NCBI GenBank assembly: GCA_947455465.1
Contig: CANGNS010000010.1
Coordinates: 51,031 to 115,030, forward strand
Source: Comamonadaceae bacterium
Lineage (GTDB): Bacteria; Pseudomonadota; Gammaproteobacteria; Burkholderiales; Burkholderiaceae_C
Direction of reading: 5' to 3'
DNA length: 64,000 bases
Position 1 is the first letter of the stretch. Every line of letters starts with the position of its first letter. Below are positions 16,510 to 25,167 of the stretch, in pieces. The position numbers were made by a program, and so were the translations under genes. The notes beneath the pieces were generated by a model. It saw nothing but the letters and a program-made list of their open reading frames with translations, was not told where the DNA came from and did not search any database.

Positions 16510-17742
16510 ATGCAAACCACTCTTTCCCCCGAATACGCCCACAGCACCGACGGCCAGGCCGCCGAGGCCATCGTGCGCAACTGCGTGCACTGCGGTTTTT
16601 GCACCGCCACCTGCCCCACCTACCAGTTATTGGGCGACGAGCTAGACGGCCCGCGTGGCCGGATCTACCTCATCAAGCAAGTGCTCGAAGGCGCTGAGCC
16701 CACGCGCAAAACCCAGCAACACCTAGACCGCTGCCTGACCTGCCGCAACTGCGAATCGACCTGCCCCAGCGGCGTGGAGTATGGCCACCTAATCGACATT
16801 GGCCGCAAGCTGGTCGATGCCAAAGTGCAGCGCCCTGCGGGTGAAGAAGCTCTGCGTTGGGCGTTAAAAGAAGGATTGACCTCGCCGTTGTTTGCCCCGG
16901 CCATGAAGCTGGGCCAGGCAGTACGCGGCTTCTTGCCAGAGGTGCTGAAAGCCAAAGTGCCGCAGGCGCGCAGCGCGGGCCTGTGGCCGACCCGCAGCCA
17001 TACGCGCAAGGTGCTGATGCTGGCCGGCTGCGTGCAGCCTTCCATGAGCCCCAATATCAACAGCGCCACCGCCCGCGTGCTGGACGCCTGCGGCATCCAA
17101 ACCGTGGTCGAGCCGCTGGCGGGCTGCTGCGGTGGCGTCAAATTCCATATGAACGACCAGGACGGGGCCATCGTCCAGATCAAGAACAATATCGACGCCT
17201 GGTGGCCGCATGTGGCCCAGGGTGCCGAGGCGATTGTGATGAACGCGTCTGGCTGCGGTGTCACCGTGAAAGACTACGGCCACATTCTGCGCAACGACCC
17301 GGCCTATGCCGAGCGGGCGCAGCGCATCAGCGAACTGACCAAAGACCTGAGCGAGCTATTGCCCGATTTGCTACCCGCGCTCAAAGAGCGCATCGCCCCC
17401 AAACAAGCGCAGGCCCAAGGCATGATGGCGTTCCATCCACCTTGCACTTTGCAGCACGGCCAAAAACTCAAAGGCGGCGTGGAAACGCACTTGAATGCGC
17501 TGGGTTTTCAATTGCAGGTGGCCAATAACGAGGCGCATTTGTGCTGCGGCTCGGCAGGCACTTACAGCGTGTTGCAGCCAGTCCTTGCCACCCAGCTGCG
17601 CGACCGCAAACTGAGCAATCTGCAGGACCTGCAACCCCAAGCCATTCTGAGCGCCAACATCGGCTGCATCACCCATTTGCAAAGCGGCACGCAGGTGCCA
17701 GTGCGGCATTGGGTGGAGGTGGTGGATGCGGCCTTAGGCTGA
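16510..17742 (+). CDS. glcF: Glycolate oxidase iron-sulfur subunit GlcF
   Basis: 410-residue electron-transfer subunit of glycolate dehydrogenase. Two 4Fe-4S ferredoxin motifs lie in the N-terminus (CVHCGFCTATCP and CLTCRNCESTCP). The C-terminal half has the two cysteine-rich CCG domains (LAGCCGGVKFH and HLCCGSAGTYS), the usual GlcF/heterodisulfide-reductase-like arrangement. The length is normal. It lies 12 bases after glcE in the same operon and is followed by a converging toxin gene. Confidence 0.95.
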   Translation: MQTTLSPEYAHSTDGQAAEAIVRNCVHCGFCTATCPTYQLLGDELDGPRGRIYLIKQVLEGAEPTRKTQQHLDRCLTCRNCESTCPSGVEYGHLIDIGRKLVDAKVQRPAGEEALRWALKEGLTSPLFAPAMKLGQAVRGFLPEVLKAKVPQARSAGLWPTRSHTRKVLMLAGCVQPSMSPNINSATARVLDACGIQTVVEPLAGCCGGVKFHMNDQDGAIVQIKNNIDAWWPHVAQGAEAIVMNASGCGVTVKDYGHILRNDPAYAERAQRISELTKDLSELLPDLLPALKERIAPKQAQAQGMMAFHPPCTLQHGQKLKGGVETHLNALGFQLQVANNEAHLCCGSAGTYSVLQPVLATQLRDRKLSNLQDLQPQAILSANIGCITHLQSGTQVPVRHWVEVVDAALG

Positions 17743-17800
17743 TCAGCCCACTGCTAGCCCTAAGGCTGGCGGCTGCTGGCGCAACATTAGCCGGGCGCTC

Positions 17801-18238
17801 TCAAGGCACCTGCACCCTGGGCACCCATCCTTGCGCTGCTGCGCGCTTGGCAAAGCCCTTGGTGTCAAAGGTGGTGAACACCTCGCAATGGCGGCTGCTG
17901 GCGTGGTGCAAGGCGTCGGCAAAGTCAAAACCCTGGTTCAAGGCATCGCAAGCGCTTTGCAGGGCTTGGCGGTCTTGCACTTGCACATGGGGCATGCCCA
18001 ACAGATGCGTGAACACCGACGCCACCGTTTTGGGTTTGAGCTTGTAAAACCCGCGCAACACCCATTCCAGCTCCAGGGCCACAGTGGTGGCCACAAAGAG
18101 GGGCTTGCCACTCTCTAACAAAGCGCGGGCTTGCTCACATTGGGCGCTGGTAGCGGCATCGGCTTGTTCGGCCTGCACGTAGTAACGCGCCAGCACATTC
18201 GTATCCAGCGCGGTGAGCTTACGCGTAGCCTGATTCAT
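17801..18238 (-). CDS. vapC: VapC-type PIN-domain toxin
   Basis: 145-residue PIN ribonuclease. All four acidic positions expected for the Mg site can be seen: LTALDTNVLARYY, ALELEWVLRGFY, FDFADALHHAS and FTTFDTKGF. The start ATG 18238 overlaps the antitoxin stop (ATGA), which shows translational coupling; the frame is open further upstream but into antitoxin sequence. Its substrate is likely a specific tRNA or rRNA site, as for other VapC, but that cannot be read. Complete and probably active. Confidence 0.88.
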   Translation of the reverse strand: MNQATRKLTALDTNVLARYYVQAEQADAATSAQCEQARALLESGKPLFVATTVALELEWVLRGFYKLKPKTVASVFTHLLGMPHVQVQDRQALQSACDALNQGFDFADALHHASSRHCEVFTTFDTKGFAKRAAAQGWVPRVQVP

Positions 18239-18471
18239 GGTTTCAGCAGTTGGGCTGCGTCCCAATCGGCAGCCACATGCGGGCCACTGACCTTGACCAT
18301 GCCAAAGCCTTTTTGAGAGGAATGACGCGCCGAAGGTGCCGGGCGCAGCATGATGCAGGTGGCGTCGTTACTCAGCGCAAACTCCACCGCTTGCCCAGTA
18401 GCCAAACCCAACTGCCGACGCAAGGCTTGCGGAATGGTGACCTGGCCTTTGCTAGTGAGGGTGGAAAGCAT
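18235..18471 (-). CDS. vapB: AbrB/MazE-type antitoxin
   Basis: 78-residue antitoxin with an N-terminal SpoVT/AbrB swapped-hairpin DNA-binding domain: STLTSKGQVTIPQALRRQLGL followed by GQAVEFAL. The C-terminal part ending in AADWDAAQLLKP is the toxin-binding tail. A strong ribosome site (AAGGAG) lies 7 bases before the ATG. It precedes and overlaps the PIN toxin gene, and its upstream region carries a dyad that probably is the autoregulatory operator. Confidence 0.88.
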   Translation of the reverse strand: MLSTLTSKGQVTIPQALRRQLGLATGQAVEFALSNDATCIMLRPAPSARHSSQKGFGMVKVSGPHVAADWDAAQLLKP

Positions 18472-18512
18472 GGTGCAGCTCCTTGGTGCGGTGAATGTGC
18501 AACGTTATGCGT

Positions 18513-18537
18513 GCATTGTATTACCGGGTAAGAATGC
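18513..18537 (-). promoter_or_regulatory. Putative operator/promoter of the vapBC pair at 17.8-18.5 kb
   Basis: An imperfect dyad GCATT-gta-TTACC-g-GGTAA-g-AATGC. The inner TTACCGGGTAA is perfect and the outer GCATT arms match. On the minus strand a -10-like TACAAT lies inside the dyad (18515-18520), 44 bases before the antitoxin ATG. This is where autorepression by the AbrB-type antitoxin would act. Confidence 0.45.
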
Positions 18538-18564
18538 AGCCACGGATATCCGCCAGCCCGTGCC

Positions 18565-19401
18565 TTACTCCACCACCCCGCGCATAGTCACGCTGCGCCG
18601 GCGGAGCATTTCCAAGGTCAGAAGCATCACCACGGCAAAGAGGATCAGCATGAAGGCGGCCGACAAAATGGTCGGTGAGAGTTGCTCGCGCAGGCCGGTC
18701 CACATTTGGCGTGGCAGCGTAGTTTGTTCGGGGCCGCCCAAAAAGAGCACGACCACCACTTCGTCAAACGAGGTGGCAAAGGCAAACAAAGCGCCCGAGA
18801 GCACGCCGGGCCAGACCAGCGGCAGCATGATGCGCCTAAAGGCCTCAATTTGCGAAGCGCCCAGGCCGCGTGCGGCGCGCATCAGGTTCATGTCAAAGCC
18901 GCCCAGCGTGGCGGTAACCGTAATCACTACAAAAGGCATGCCCAGCACCGCGTGTACCAGCACAATGCCCAGCAAATTATTGGCAATACCTAGCTTGGAA
19001 AAGAAGAAATAAGCGCCCACGGCCAGCACCACCACCGGCACGATCATGGGCGAGACCAGCACCGCCATCAAAAGGCGTTTGCCCGGCAGGTTGTGGTGGT
19101 TCAGGCCCACTGCCGCCAGCGTACCCAGCGTGGTGGCCAGCAGCGTGGCCAAGGTGGCGGTGAGCACGCTGTTGAAGATGGCATGCAGCCAGACCTCGTT
19201 GGTAAACAGATCGCGGAACCAGCGCAGGCTGTACTCCTGCACCGGGAAGTGGAAATAAGGCTCGTTGTTAAAAGCCAGCGGCACCACCACCAGCACCGGG
19301 GCGATCAGGAAAATAAATACCGCGGTGCAAAACAGCACGTGCAGCCAGTGGCCCAGGCGTTGGGCTGGCGTGGTGTACAGGGGCAGGCTGGAGGCGCTCA
19401 T
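18565..19401 (-). CDS. ABC transporter permease, PotC-like (putative creatine importer)
   Basis: 278-residue inner-membrane permease of the polyamine/opine class (PotC/YdcV type). One helix near residues 20-45 is followed by a loop and then five helices. The cytoplasmic EAA loop reads RAARGLGASQIEAFRRIMLPLVWPGVL. It overlaps the upstream permease gene by 4 bases and is the last gene of the operon with creatinase. Substrate cannot be read from sequence; creatine or a related guanidino compound is inferred from operon context. Confidence 0.85.
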   Translation of the reverse strand: MSASSLPLYTTPAQRLGHWLHVLFCTAVFIFLIAPVLVVVPLAFNNEPYFHFPVQEYSLRWFRDLFTNEVWLHAIFNSVLTATLATLLATTLGTLAAVGLNHHNLPGKRLLMAVLVSPMIVPVVVLAVGAYFFFSKLGIANNLLGIVLVHAVLGMPFVVITVTATLGGFDMNLMRAARGLGASQIEAFRRIMLPLVWPGVLSGALFAFATSFDEVVVVLFLGGPEQTTLPRQMWTGLREQLSPTILSAAFMLILFAVVMLLTLEMLRRRSVTMRGVVE

Positions 19402-20636
19402 CCGAGTTTGAGGTTGTTAGAGCCGACCAAACGGTCGTAGACCACGTACAACAGCAACACCGCGCCCAGCAAAATCGCCGCTAGCGCCGAGGCTAGGCCC
19501 CAGTTGAGCGAGCGGCCCATGTTGTCCGCGACGAAGTAGCTGATCATCTGGTCGGTCGAGCCGCCCAGCAGCGCTGGCGTGATGTAGTAGCCCAGCGCCA
19601 AAATAAAGACCAAGAGCGCGCCCGCGCCAATACCCGGAATGCATTGGGGCAGGTACACGCGCACAAAAGCGGTGACGGGGCCGGCCCCGAGCGAGCGCGC
19701 TGCGCGCACATAAGACACCGGAATTTGACGCATCACCGAGTACATCGGCAGCACCATAAAGGGCAGCAGGATGTGCGTCATCGCCACCACCACGCCAAAG
19801 CGGTTAAACACCAGCGGCAGGGGCTCGGAAATCAGGTGCAGGGCTTGCAGCAGCGAGTTGAGCACGCCCTCTTTTTGCAGCACAACCATCCAAGCGGTGG
19901 TGCGCACCAGGAGCGAGGTCCAAAAAGGCAGCAGGACCAAAATCAGCAGCAAATTGGCGGTCTTGTCGCGCAGATGCGCCAGCAGGTAAGACAGCGGAAA
20001 ACCCAGCAGCACGCACATGAAGGTGACCGTAAAAGCCACGCCCAGAGTGCGTAAATAAATAGTGATGTGGATGCGCTGGTCTTCGGATTGCGCGCTGACG
20101 CTGCCGTCCTGGTTGCGCTTGGCGTCCAGGGCGGAGAGGAAATACAGGGTGTGGCTGGGCGACTGCAGATTGCGAATCGTGCCCCAAATGCCGGGCTGGG
20201 CCCAGGCGGGATCAGCCTCTTCAAAAAACGGGGCCCAAGGGCCTTCTTCTTGCGTGTTTACGCGACGCGCTGCGCGCATGAACGTCGTGCGCAGGCCGGA
20301 TTCTTCGATATTGAGCCGGTTGGCGATAGCGCCTTGTTTTTCGGCGGCAACCGCTTCTTTGAGGTCTTGGGCGAGTGCCGCATAGACAGGCTCGGGGGGA
20401 ACTTGGTCACGCGGACCGTTCCAGGCGGCCAGCGCGCGCACGGTGCGCGGCAGGCCGTCGGGAACCAGGGGGTCGTACACGCTGTTAAGCAGCACGGTCC
20501 CCAGGGGGAGCAAAAAGCTCAGGGCGACAAAAATGAACAGCGGGGCAATCAGCGCATACGCCCGCCAATGGCCGCGCCGCTCGGCTTTACGCAAGCGTTG
20601 CGTGAGGCTGGCGGCGCTGTCCATGGGTGTCGTCAC
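19398..20636 (-). CDS. ABC transporter permease, PotB-like (putative creatine importer)
   Basis: 412-residue permease of the PotB type. The first helix (about residues 25-50) is followed by a long extracytoplasmic insertion of some 140 residues, a feature of opine/polyamine-class permeases. The remaining helices carry the EAA loop RAARSLGAGPVTAFVRVYLPQCIPGIG. The GTG at 20636 is 3 bases after the stop of the binding-protein gene; an ATG 12 bases later is also possible. Partner of the PotC-like permease. Substrate is inferred only. Confidence 0.85.
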   Translation of the reverse strand: MTTPMDSAASLTQRLRKAERRGHWRAYALIAPLFIFVALSFLLPLGTVLLNSVYDPLVPDGLPRTVRALAAWNGPRDQVPPEPVYAALAQDLKEAVAAEKQGAIANRLNIEESGLRTTFMRAARRVNTQEEGPWAPFFEEADPAWAQPGIWGTIRNLQSPSHTLYFLSALDAKRNQDGSVSAQSEDQRIHITIYLRTLGVAFTVTFMCVLLGFPLSYLLAHLRDKTANLLLILVLLPFWTSLLVRTTAWMVVLQKEGVLNSLLQALHLISEPLPLVFNRFGVVVAMTHILLPFMVLPMYSVMRQIPVSYVRAARSLGAGPVTAFVRVYLPQCIPGIGAGALLVFILALGYYITPALLGGSTDQMISYFVADNMGRSLNWGLASALAAILLGAVLLLYVVYDRLVGSNNLKLG

Positions 20637-20639
20637 GTC

Positions 20640-21722
20640 TTACTTGGCCAACCAGGCGGCGAACTTCTTGTTCAGGTCGTCTTGGTTTTCCATCCAGAAC
20701 TGGGAGTTCGTGGGCATGGCGCGTCCGGGGTGGCCGGCGTTAGGCAGGTAGGCCTTGTTGGGGTTGGACGCGGGGATCAGGGCCAAAGACGAGTTACGTG
20801 TTGGTGCGTAAGGGATGTACTTGGCCTGGTCTGCCAAAGGCTGGCTGCTGCTGGCAAAGCGAACGAACTCTTGTGCAGCTTCCAGGTTTTTGGTGCCCTT
20901 GATGATGGCGTACAGATCGGGGATCTGGATTTGGCCGTCCCACACGATGGCGAAGTCTTTCTTCTCTTTGACATTGGCATCGACGATGCGGCCGTGCCAA
21001 GCGTGGGTCATGACCACTTCACCGGAGGCCAGCAGCTGGGGCGGTTGTGCGCCAGCAGTCCACCACACGATGCTGCTCTTGATGCTGTCGAGCTTTTTGA
21101 ATGCGCGCTCGACGCCAGCAGGGGTGCTGAGCACTTTGTAGACATCGCCCACGGCCACGCCGTCAGCCATCAGCGCCCACTCCAGGGTCACGCTGGGGTC
21201 TTTTTTCAGGCCGCGTTTGCCGGGGAACTTGGCAACGTTAAAGAAGTCGTCCAGTGTCTTGGGGCCGTTGGCGCCCATTTTGGCTTTGTCATAGGCCACC
21301 ACGTTGGAGTAGGTGATCACGCCGATCGCGCAAGGCAAGATCATGCCGTGCGAAAAGTCTTTGGCTGCAGGGGTGCCGTCCGCGCCAGCGGGCAGTTTGC
21401 TGGGGTCGATTTTTTCGAGCAAGCCTTCTTCGCAGCCTTTGAGGGCTTCGGCGGCTTCCAGGTCCACCACGTCCCACTTGACGTTGCCCGATTTCACCTG
21501 GGCGCTGATTTCACCCAACGTGCCGCCCCAGTCCACCGAGGTGATTTTGGTGCCTGTTTTGGCAGTGAAGGGCTTGTGGTAGGCCTCGACCTGGCTGTTG
21601 GTGTAAGCACCACCCCAGGACGCGACGGTGAGCGATTGTTGGGCAGCGCTGATGCCCGGCAGAACGGCAATAGCTGCAGCGCCAACAACTGCCAATGCAC
21701 TTGAATTAATCCGTTTGAACAT
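20640..21722 (-). CDS. Periplasmic substrate-binding protein, PotD/PotF-like
   Basis: 360-residue extracellular solute-binding protein of the spermidine/putrescine family. A signal peptide (about residues 1-25, ending ISAAQQ) precedes SLTVASWGGAYTNSQVEAY. Later parts include WDVVDLEAAEA, GVITYSNVV, LDDFFNVAKFPGKRGL and TLEWALMADGV, all typical of the opine-type subgroup. AGGAGA is 6 bases before the chosen ATG; the frame is open further upstream but without signal peptide features. It lies in the creatinase operon between ATPase and permeases. Ligand unknown; creatine proposed. Confidence 0.88.
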   Translation of the reverse strand: MFKRINSSALAVVGAAAIAVLPGISAAQQSLTVASWGGAYTNSQVEAYHKPFTAKTGTKITSVDWGGTLGEISAQVKSGNVKWDVVDLEAAEALKGCEEGLLEKIDPSKLPAGADGTPAAKDFSHGMILPCAIGVITYSNVVAYDKAKMGANGPKTLDDFFNVAKFPGKRGLKKDPSVTLEWALMADGVAVGDVYKVLSTPAGVERAFKKLDSIKSSIVWWTAGAQPPQLLASGEVVMTHAWHGRIVDANVKEKKDFAIVWDGQIQIPDLYAIIKGTKNLEAAQEFVRFASSSQPLADQAKYIPYAPTRNSSLALIPASNPNKAYLPNAGHPGRAMPTNSQFWMENQDDLNKKFAAWLAK

Positions 21723-21756
21723 GCTGTTCTCCTGTGTTTTACAAAAAATGCCGCCC

Positions 21757-22842
21757 TTACTCACTATCGAGCACCCGGCAATCGGCCGCATCCCATCCGA
21801 TGTGAATCGTGTTGCCGCCAGCCAGTGCGAGATCGCGTCCATCGTTGGGAAGCGTAACGATGAAGTCTTCCAGCCCGCACGCTTTCAGGCGCAAACGGGC
21901 ATATCTGCCTAAATACGTGATGTCGATGACCGTGGCCGCAAGCACATTGCCCTCGCCGCCGTGTGGGGGGTTGATGCGCACCCGTTCGGGGCGGATGGAC
22001 ACCAGCTTGTGCGCGCCCACATTGGGCGTGCCCACGGCCTGGCCCTTGATCAGCGTGCCATCGGCCAGCGCGATCTGGCATCCGCTGCCCGAGACGCTGT
22101 GCACCGTGCCGCTAAGCGTATTGTTCTCGCCAATGAACTGCGCCACAAAAGCGTTGGCCGGGCGCTCGTAGAGCTGCGTGGGCACATCGATTTGCTGAAT
22201 CCGGCCGTGGTGGAACACCGCAATGCGGTCGGACATGGCCAGCGCTTCGGTCTGGTCGTGGGTGACGTAGACGATGGTGATGCCCAAGTCGTTGTGCAGA
22301 CGCTTGATCTCGTACTGAAGTTGCTCACGCAGCTGCTTGTCCAGCGCCGACAGCGGCTCGTCCATCAGCACCAATTTGGGCTCAAAGACCAAAGCGCGCG
22401 CCACGGCCACACGCTGCTGCTGGCCGCCCGACATTTGCGCCGGCCGGCGTGATTCCAGGCCTTTGAGGCCCACTTTGTCCAGCGCCGCCATGACGCGGCT
22501 GTGCGCCGCCTCGCCGGTGATGCCACGCACGCTCAGGGGAAAGCCCACGTTTTCGGCCACCGTCATGTGCGGAAACAGCGCATAGCTTTGGAACACCATG
22601 CCGATGTTGCGGTGCTCGGGTGCGATCCGGTTGATTGGCTTGCCGTCCAGGTAGATCTCGCCCGAGGTGGCCGTCTCAAAGCCGGCCAGCATCATCAGCG
22701 TGGTGGTTTTGCCCGAGCCTGAGGGTCCGAGCAGCGTGAGGAACTCGCCTTGTGCAATGTCCAGCGTCAGATCGCGCACCACCAGTTGTTTGCCGTCATA
22801 GCTTTTTTCTACATGGTCGAATCGGACAAAGGGTTGTTGCAT
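21757..22842 (-). CDS. ABC transporter ATP-binding protein, PotA-like
   Basis: 361-residue ATPase of the polyamine/opine transporter class. Walker A LLGPSGSGKTTT, Q-loop VFQSYALFPHMTV, signature MSGGQQQRVAVARAL, Walker B LVLMDEPLSALD and switch VTHDQTEALAMSD are all intact. The C-terminal third is a TOBE-type regulatory domain (FIGENNTLSGTV and following). It lies 55 bases after the creatinase gene and 34 bases before the binding-protein gene. It energises the two permeases. Confidence 0.9.
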   Translation of the reverse strand: MQQPFVRFDHVEKSYDGKQLVVRDLTLDIAQGEFLTLLGPSGSGKTTTLMMLAGFETATSGEIYLDGKPINRIAPEHRNIGMVFQSYALFPHMTVAENVGFPLSVRGITGEAAHSRVMAALDKVGLKGLESRRPAQMSGGQQQRVAVARALVFEPKLVLMDEPLSALDKQLREQLQYEIKRLHNDLGITIVYVTHDQTEALAMSDRIAVFHHGRIQQIDVPTQLYERPANAFVAQFIGENNTLSGTVHSVSGSGCQIALADGTLIKGQAVGTPNVGAHKLVSIRPERVRINPPHGGEGNVLAATVIDITYLGRYARLRLKACGLEDFIVTLPNDGRDLALAGGNTIHIGWDAADCRVLDSE

Positions 22843-22897
22843 AAGGCGCGGCGTTCAGTGTTGCAGGTCAAGCCCAGGAGGTTAGCAAAAATTAGGC

Positions 22898-24109
22898 CTA
22901 GGCAGGAATCACATTGTGTTGGGGCCCATAGGGGAAACCCGTAATGTTCTCGTGGCCATCGGCGGTAACCACCAATATATCGTGTTCCCGGTAGCCGCCA
23001 GCCCCAGGCATACCCTCGGGCAGCATGATCATCGGCTCGATGGACACCACCATGCCGGGCTCGAGCACGGTGTCGATGTCTTCGCGGAATTCCAGGCCCG
23101 CCTCGCGTCCGTAATAGTGCGAGAGCACACCAAAAGAGTGCCCGTAGCCAAAGGTGCGGTACTTTAAAAGGTCATATTCCTCGTAAATTTTGTTCAGCGC
23201 ATGGGCCACATCGCAGCAGCGCACGCCGGGTTTGACCAGCTTTTGGCCTTCCTCGTGCACGCGCACATTGACTTCCCACAGGCGCAGCGAGGCGGCGTCC
23301 ACGTCCCCAAAGAACAAGGTGCGCTCCAGCGCCGTGTAGTAGCCCGAAATCATGGAAAAGCAGTTCAGGCTCAGAATGTCGCCGTGCTGCACTTTGCGCG
23401 TGGTCACCGGGTTGTGCGCACCGTCGGTGTTGATGCCCGACTGGAACCAGGTCCAGGTGTCCATCAGCTCGGTGTGCGGGTAGCGCTTGGCGATTTCGCG
23501 CACCATGGCTTGCGTGGAGGCCAGCGCCACCTCATGCTCGGGCACACCGGCATGCACGGCTGCCACCAGGGCGGCGCCGCCGACGTCACACACCTGCGCG
23601 CCGTTTTTGATGAACGCGATTTCTTCGGCCGACTTGACCATGCGCAGCTTCATCACATCGGCAGCGATGTTGGTGAACTCCACGCCGGGCAGGGTGGCGC
23701 GGATTTTGTCCATGCGCTCCAAGGGCAGGTGGTCGTATTCCAGGCCAACGCGGCCTTTGTTGGGCACTTCCTGGGCGATGGCGCGGAAGTAATTGCCTTG
23801 CTGCCAGTCGGTGTAGATGACGGCGCGGTCGCACACGCCTTTGCGCCAGGGCTGGCCGCCGTCAATATTGGCGGCAATGATGATGCTCTTGTCTTGCGTG
23901 ACCACCAGGCCGTAAAAGCGCCCGAAGGAGCAGTACAGAAAGTCGCTGTAGTAATTGATGTTGTGGTAGCTGGTGAACAGCACGCTGTCCACATTGTTGC
24001 GCGCCATCATGGCGCGCAGCTTGGCGATGCGGGTGGCGTACTCGGCATCCGAGAAGCTGTGGCGAACGCGTTCGCCGTTGTCGATAGAGATCAGGTTAGG
24101 CATGGTCAT
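22898..24109 (-). CDS. Creatinase (creatine amidinohydrolase)
   Basis: Hydrolyses creatine to sarcosine and urea; cytoplasmic homodimer with the pita-bread fold of the M24 family. The 403-residue protein matches known Pseudomonas creatinases in long blocks: FTSYHNINYYSDFLYCSFGR, NIDGGQPWR, MDTWTWFQSGINTDGAHNP (holding the catalytic His region), GYYTALERTLFF, YRTFGYGHSFG and EPMIMLPEG. A GGAG 7 bases before ATG 24109 fixes the start. It sits between a GlxA-type regulator and a four-gene ABC transporter in one orientation. No creatininase, urease or sarcosine oxidase gene is in the window. This identification is strong because the matching blocks are specific to creatinase, not just M24. Confidence 0.92.
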   Translation of the reverse strand: MTMPNLISIDNGERVRHSFSDAEYATRIAKLRAMMARNNVDSVLFTSYHNINYYSDFLYCSFGRFYGLVVTQDKSIIIAANIDGGQPWRKGVCDRAVIYTDWQQGNYFRAIAQEVPNKGRVGLEYDHLPLERMDKIRATLPGVEFTNIAADVMKLRMVKSAEEIAFIKNGAQVCDVGGAALVAAVHAGVPEHEVALASTQAMVREIAKRYPHTELMDTWTWFQSGINTDGAHNPVTTRKVQHGDILSLNCFSMISGYYTALERTLFFGDVDAASLRLWEVNVRVHEEGQKLVKPGVRCCDVAHALNKIYEEYDLLKYRTFGYGHSFGVLSHYYGREAGLEFREDIDTVLEPGMVVSIEPMIMLPEGMPGAGGYREHDILVVTADGHENITGFPYGPQHNVIPA

Positions 24110-24173
24110 AAGAGGGCTCCAGGTGGTTCAGCGGGCTGAGTATGGAGGCATACGCTGCCAGAATGCTTTTGAA

Positions 24174-25154
24174 TTACGACAAAAATCTTTCGGTCGATGC
24201 CAAACCTTGGCTGCGTTTTTCGCGGTCTTTTTGCGGCGACGCACCATAGCGGGGCGTGTAGCGCGCCGTCAGGTGCGAGGGCGACGCAAAACCGGTGCGC
24301 AGCGCAATCTCGCGCACGCTTTTGTCGCTGCGCTGCACCAAGATGCGGGCATGCGCCAGGCGGATGTCCAGGTACACGCGTTCGGCCGAGCGTTCAAACT
24401 GTTGCTTAAAAAGGCGTTGCAGACTGCGCAGCGACACCCCGGCAAACTGCGCCAGCTCGGCAATCGTCAGGGGCTCGGCCACGTTGGCCTCCATGAGGCG
24501 CAGCACCTCGATGGCTACGGCGTGCGTCACGCGGTACTGGTGGATGATGGAGACCGTCTGCACATCGGTAAGGCTGCGCCGCTCGGCGATCAGCAAATTG
24601 GCCACCTCGTTGGCCAGCTGGCGGTTGCCCGGCGGCTGGGTGAGCAAATACGTCATCAAATCGAGCGGGGCGACGCCGCCGCTGCAGGTGTAGCGGTCGC
24701 GGTCGACCTCGAAAAAATGCTGCGTCACGATGACTTTGGGGAACTGCTCGGCCAGGGCCTCGTGGTCCTCCCAGTGGATGGTGCTGCGGTAGCCGTCGAG
24801 CAGGCCCGCTTGCGCCATGAGGTAGGCGCCGGTGTCGATGCCAGCCAAGGGCACGCCCTGGGAGGCCTGTTTTTTCAGCCACAGCGCCAGCGGCCGCAGA
24901 CCGCGCTTGGGGATGGGGTTGGGCCCGATGACAAACACCACATCGAGCGCGGGCGCCTGCGCCAGGCTGTGCTGCGACATCACGGCGATGCCGTCGCTCG
25001 AGTGCACCAGGCCGCCCTCCACCGAGAGCAGCACCGACTGGTAGGCGGTCCGGCCCAGCACCTGGTTGGCCAGGCGCAGCGGGTCGACGCAAGCGCTCAG
25101 CGCGATCAGCGAGAAATGCGGAACAACAACGAAACCAAAAACCAAAGGCCGCAT
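24174..25154 (-). CDS. GlxA-family (AraC-type) transcriptional regulator
   Basis: 326 residues with two domains. Residues about 1-190 are a DJ-1/PfpI-like sensor (FVVVPHFSLIAL, DVVFVIGPNP, GIDTGAYLMAQAGLLDG, FEVDRDRYTCSGG) in which the nucleophile elbow has no Cys, as usual for GlxA regulators. Residues about 215-310 are an AraC helix-turn-helix pair (TIAELAQFAGVSLRSLQRLFK and VREIALRTGFASPSHLTARY). Members of this family control carnitine, glycine betaine, sarcosine and arginine use. It lies 64 bases upstream of creatinase in the same direction, so it is the likely activator of the creatine operon. Confidence 0.9.
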   Translation of the reverse strand: MRPLVFGFVVVPHFSLIALSACVDPLRLANQVLGRTAYQSVLLSVEGGLVHSSDGIAVMSQHSLAQAPALDVVFVIGPNPIPKRGLRPLALWLKKQASQGVPLAGIDTGAYLMAQAGLLDGYRSTIHWEDHEALAEQFPKVIVTQHFFEVDRDRYTCSGGVAPLDLMTYLLTQPPGNRQLANEVANLLIAERRSLTDVQTVSIIHQYRVTHAVAIEVLRLMEANVAEPLTIAELAQFAGVSLRSLQRLFKQQFERSAERVYLDIRLAHARILVQRSDKSVREIALRTGFASPSHLTARYTPRYGASPQKDREKRSQGLASTERFLS

Positions 25155-25167
25155 GGCACGCCGGCAA

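Noticed and set aside
22898..24109. Generic Xaa-Pro aminopeptidase or DMSP lyase (M24 family)
   Set aside because: The metal-binding residues of aminopeptidases are not arranged as expected, and long blocks agree specifically with creatinase.
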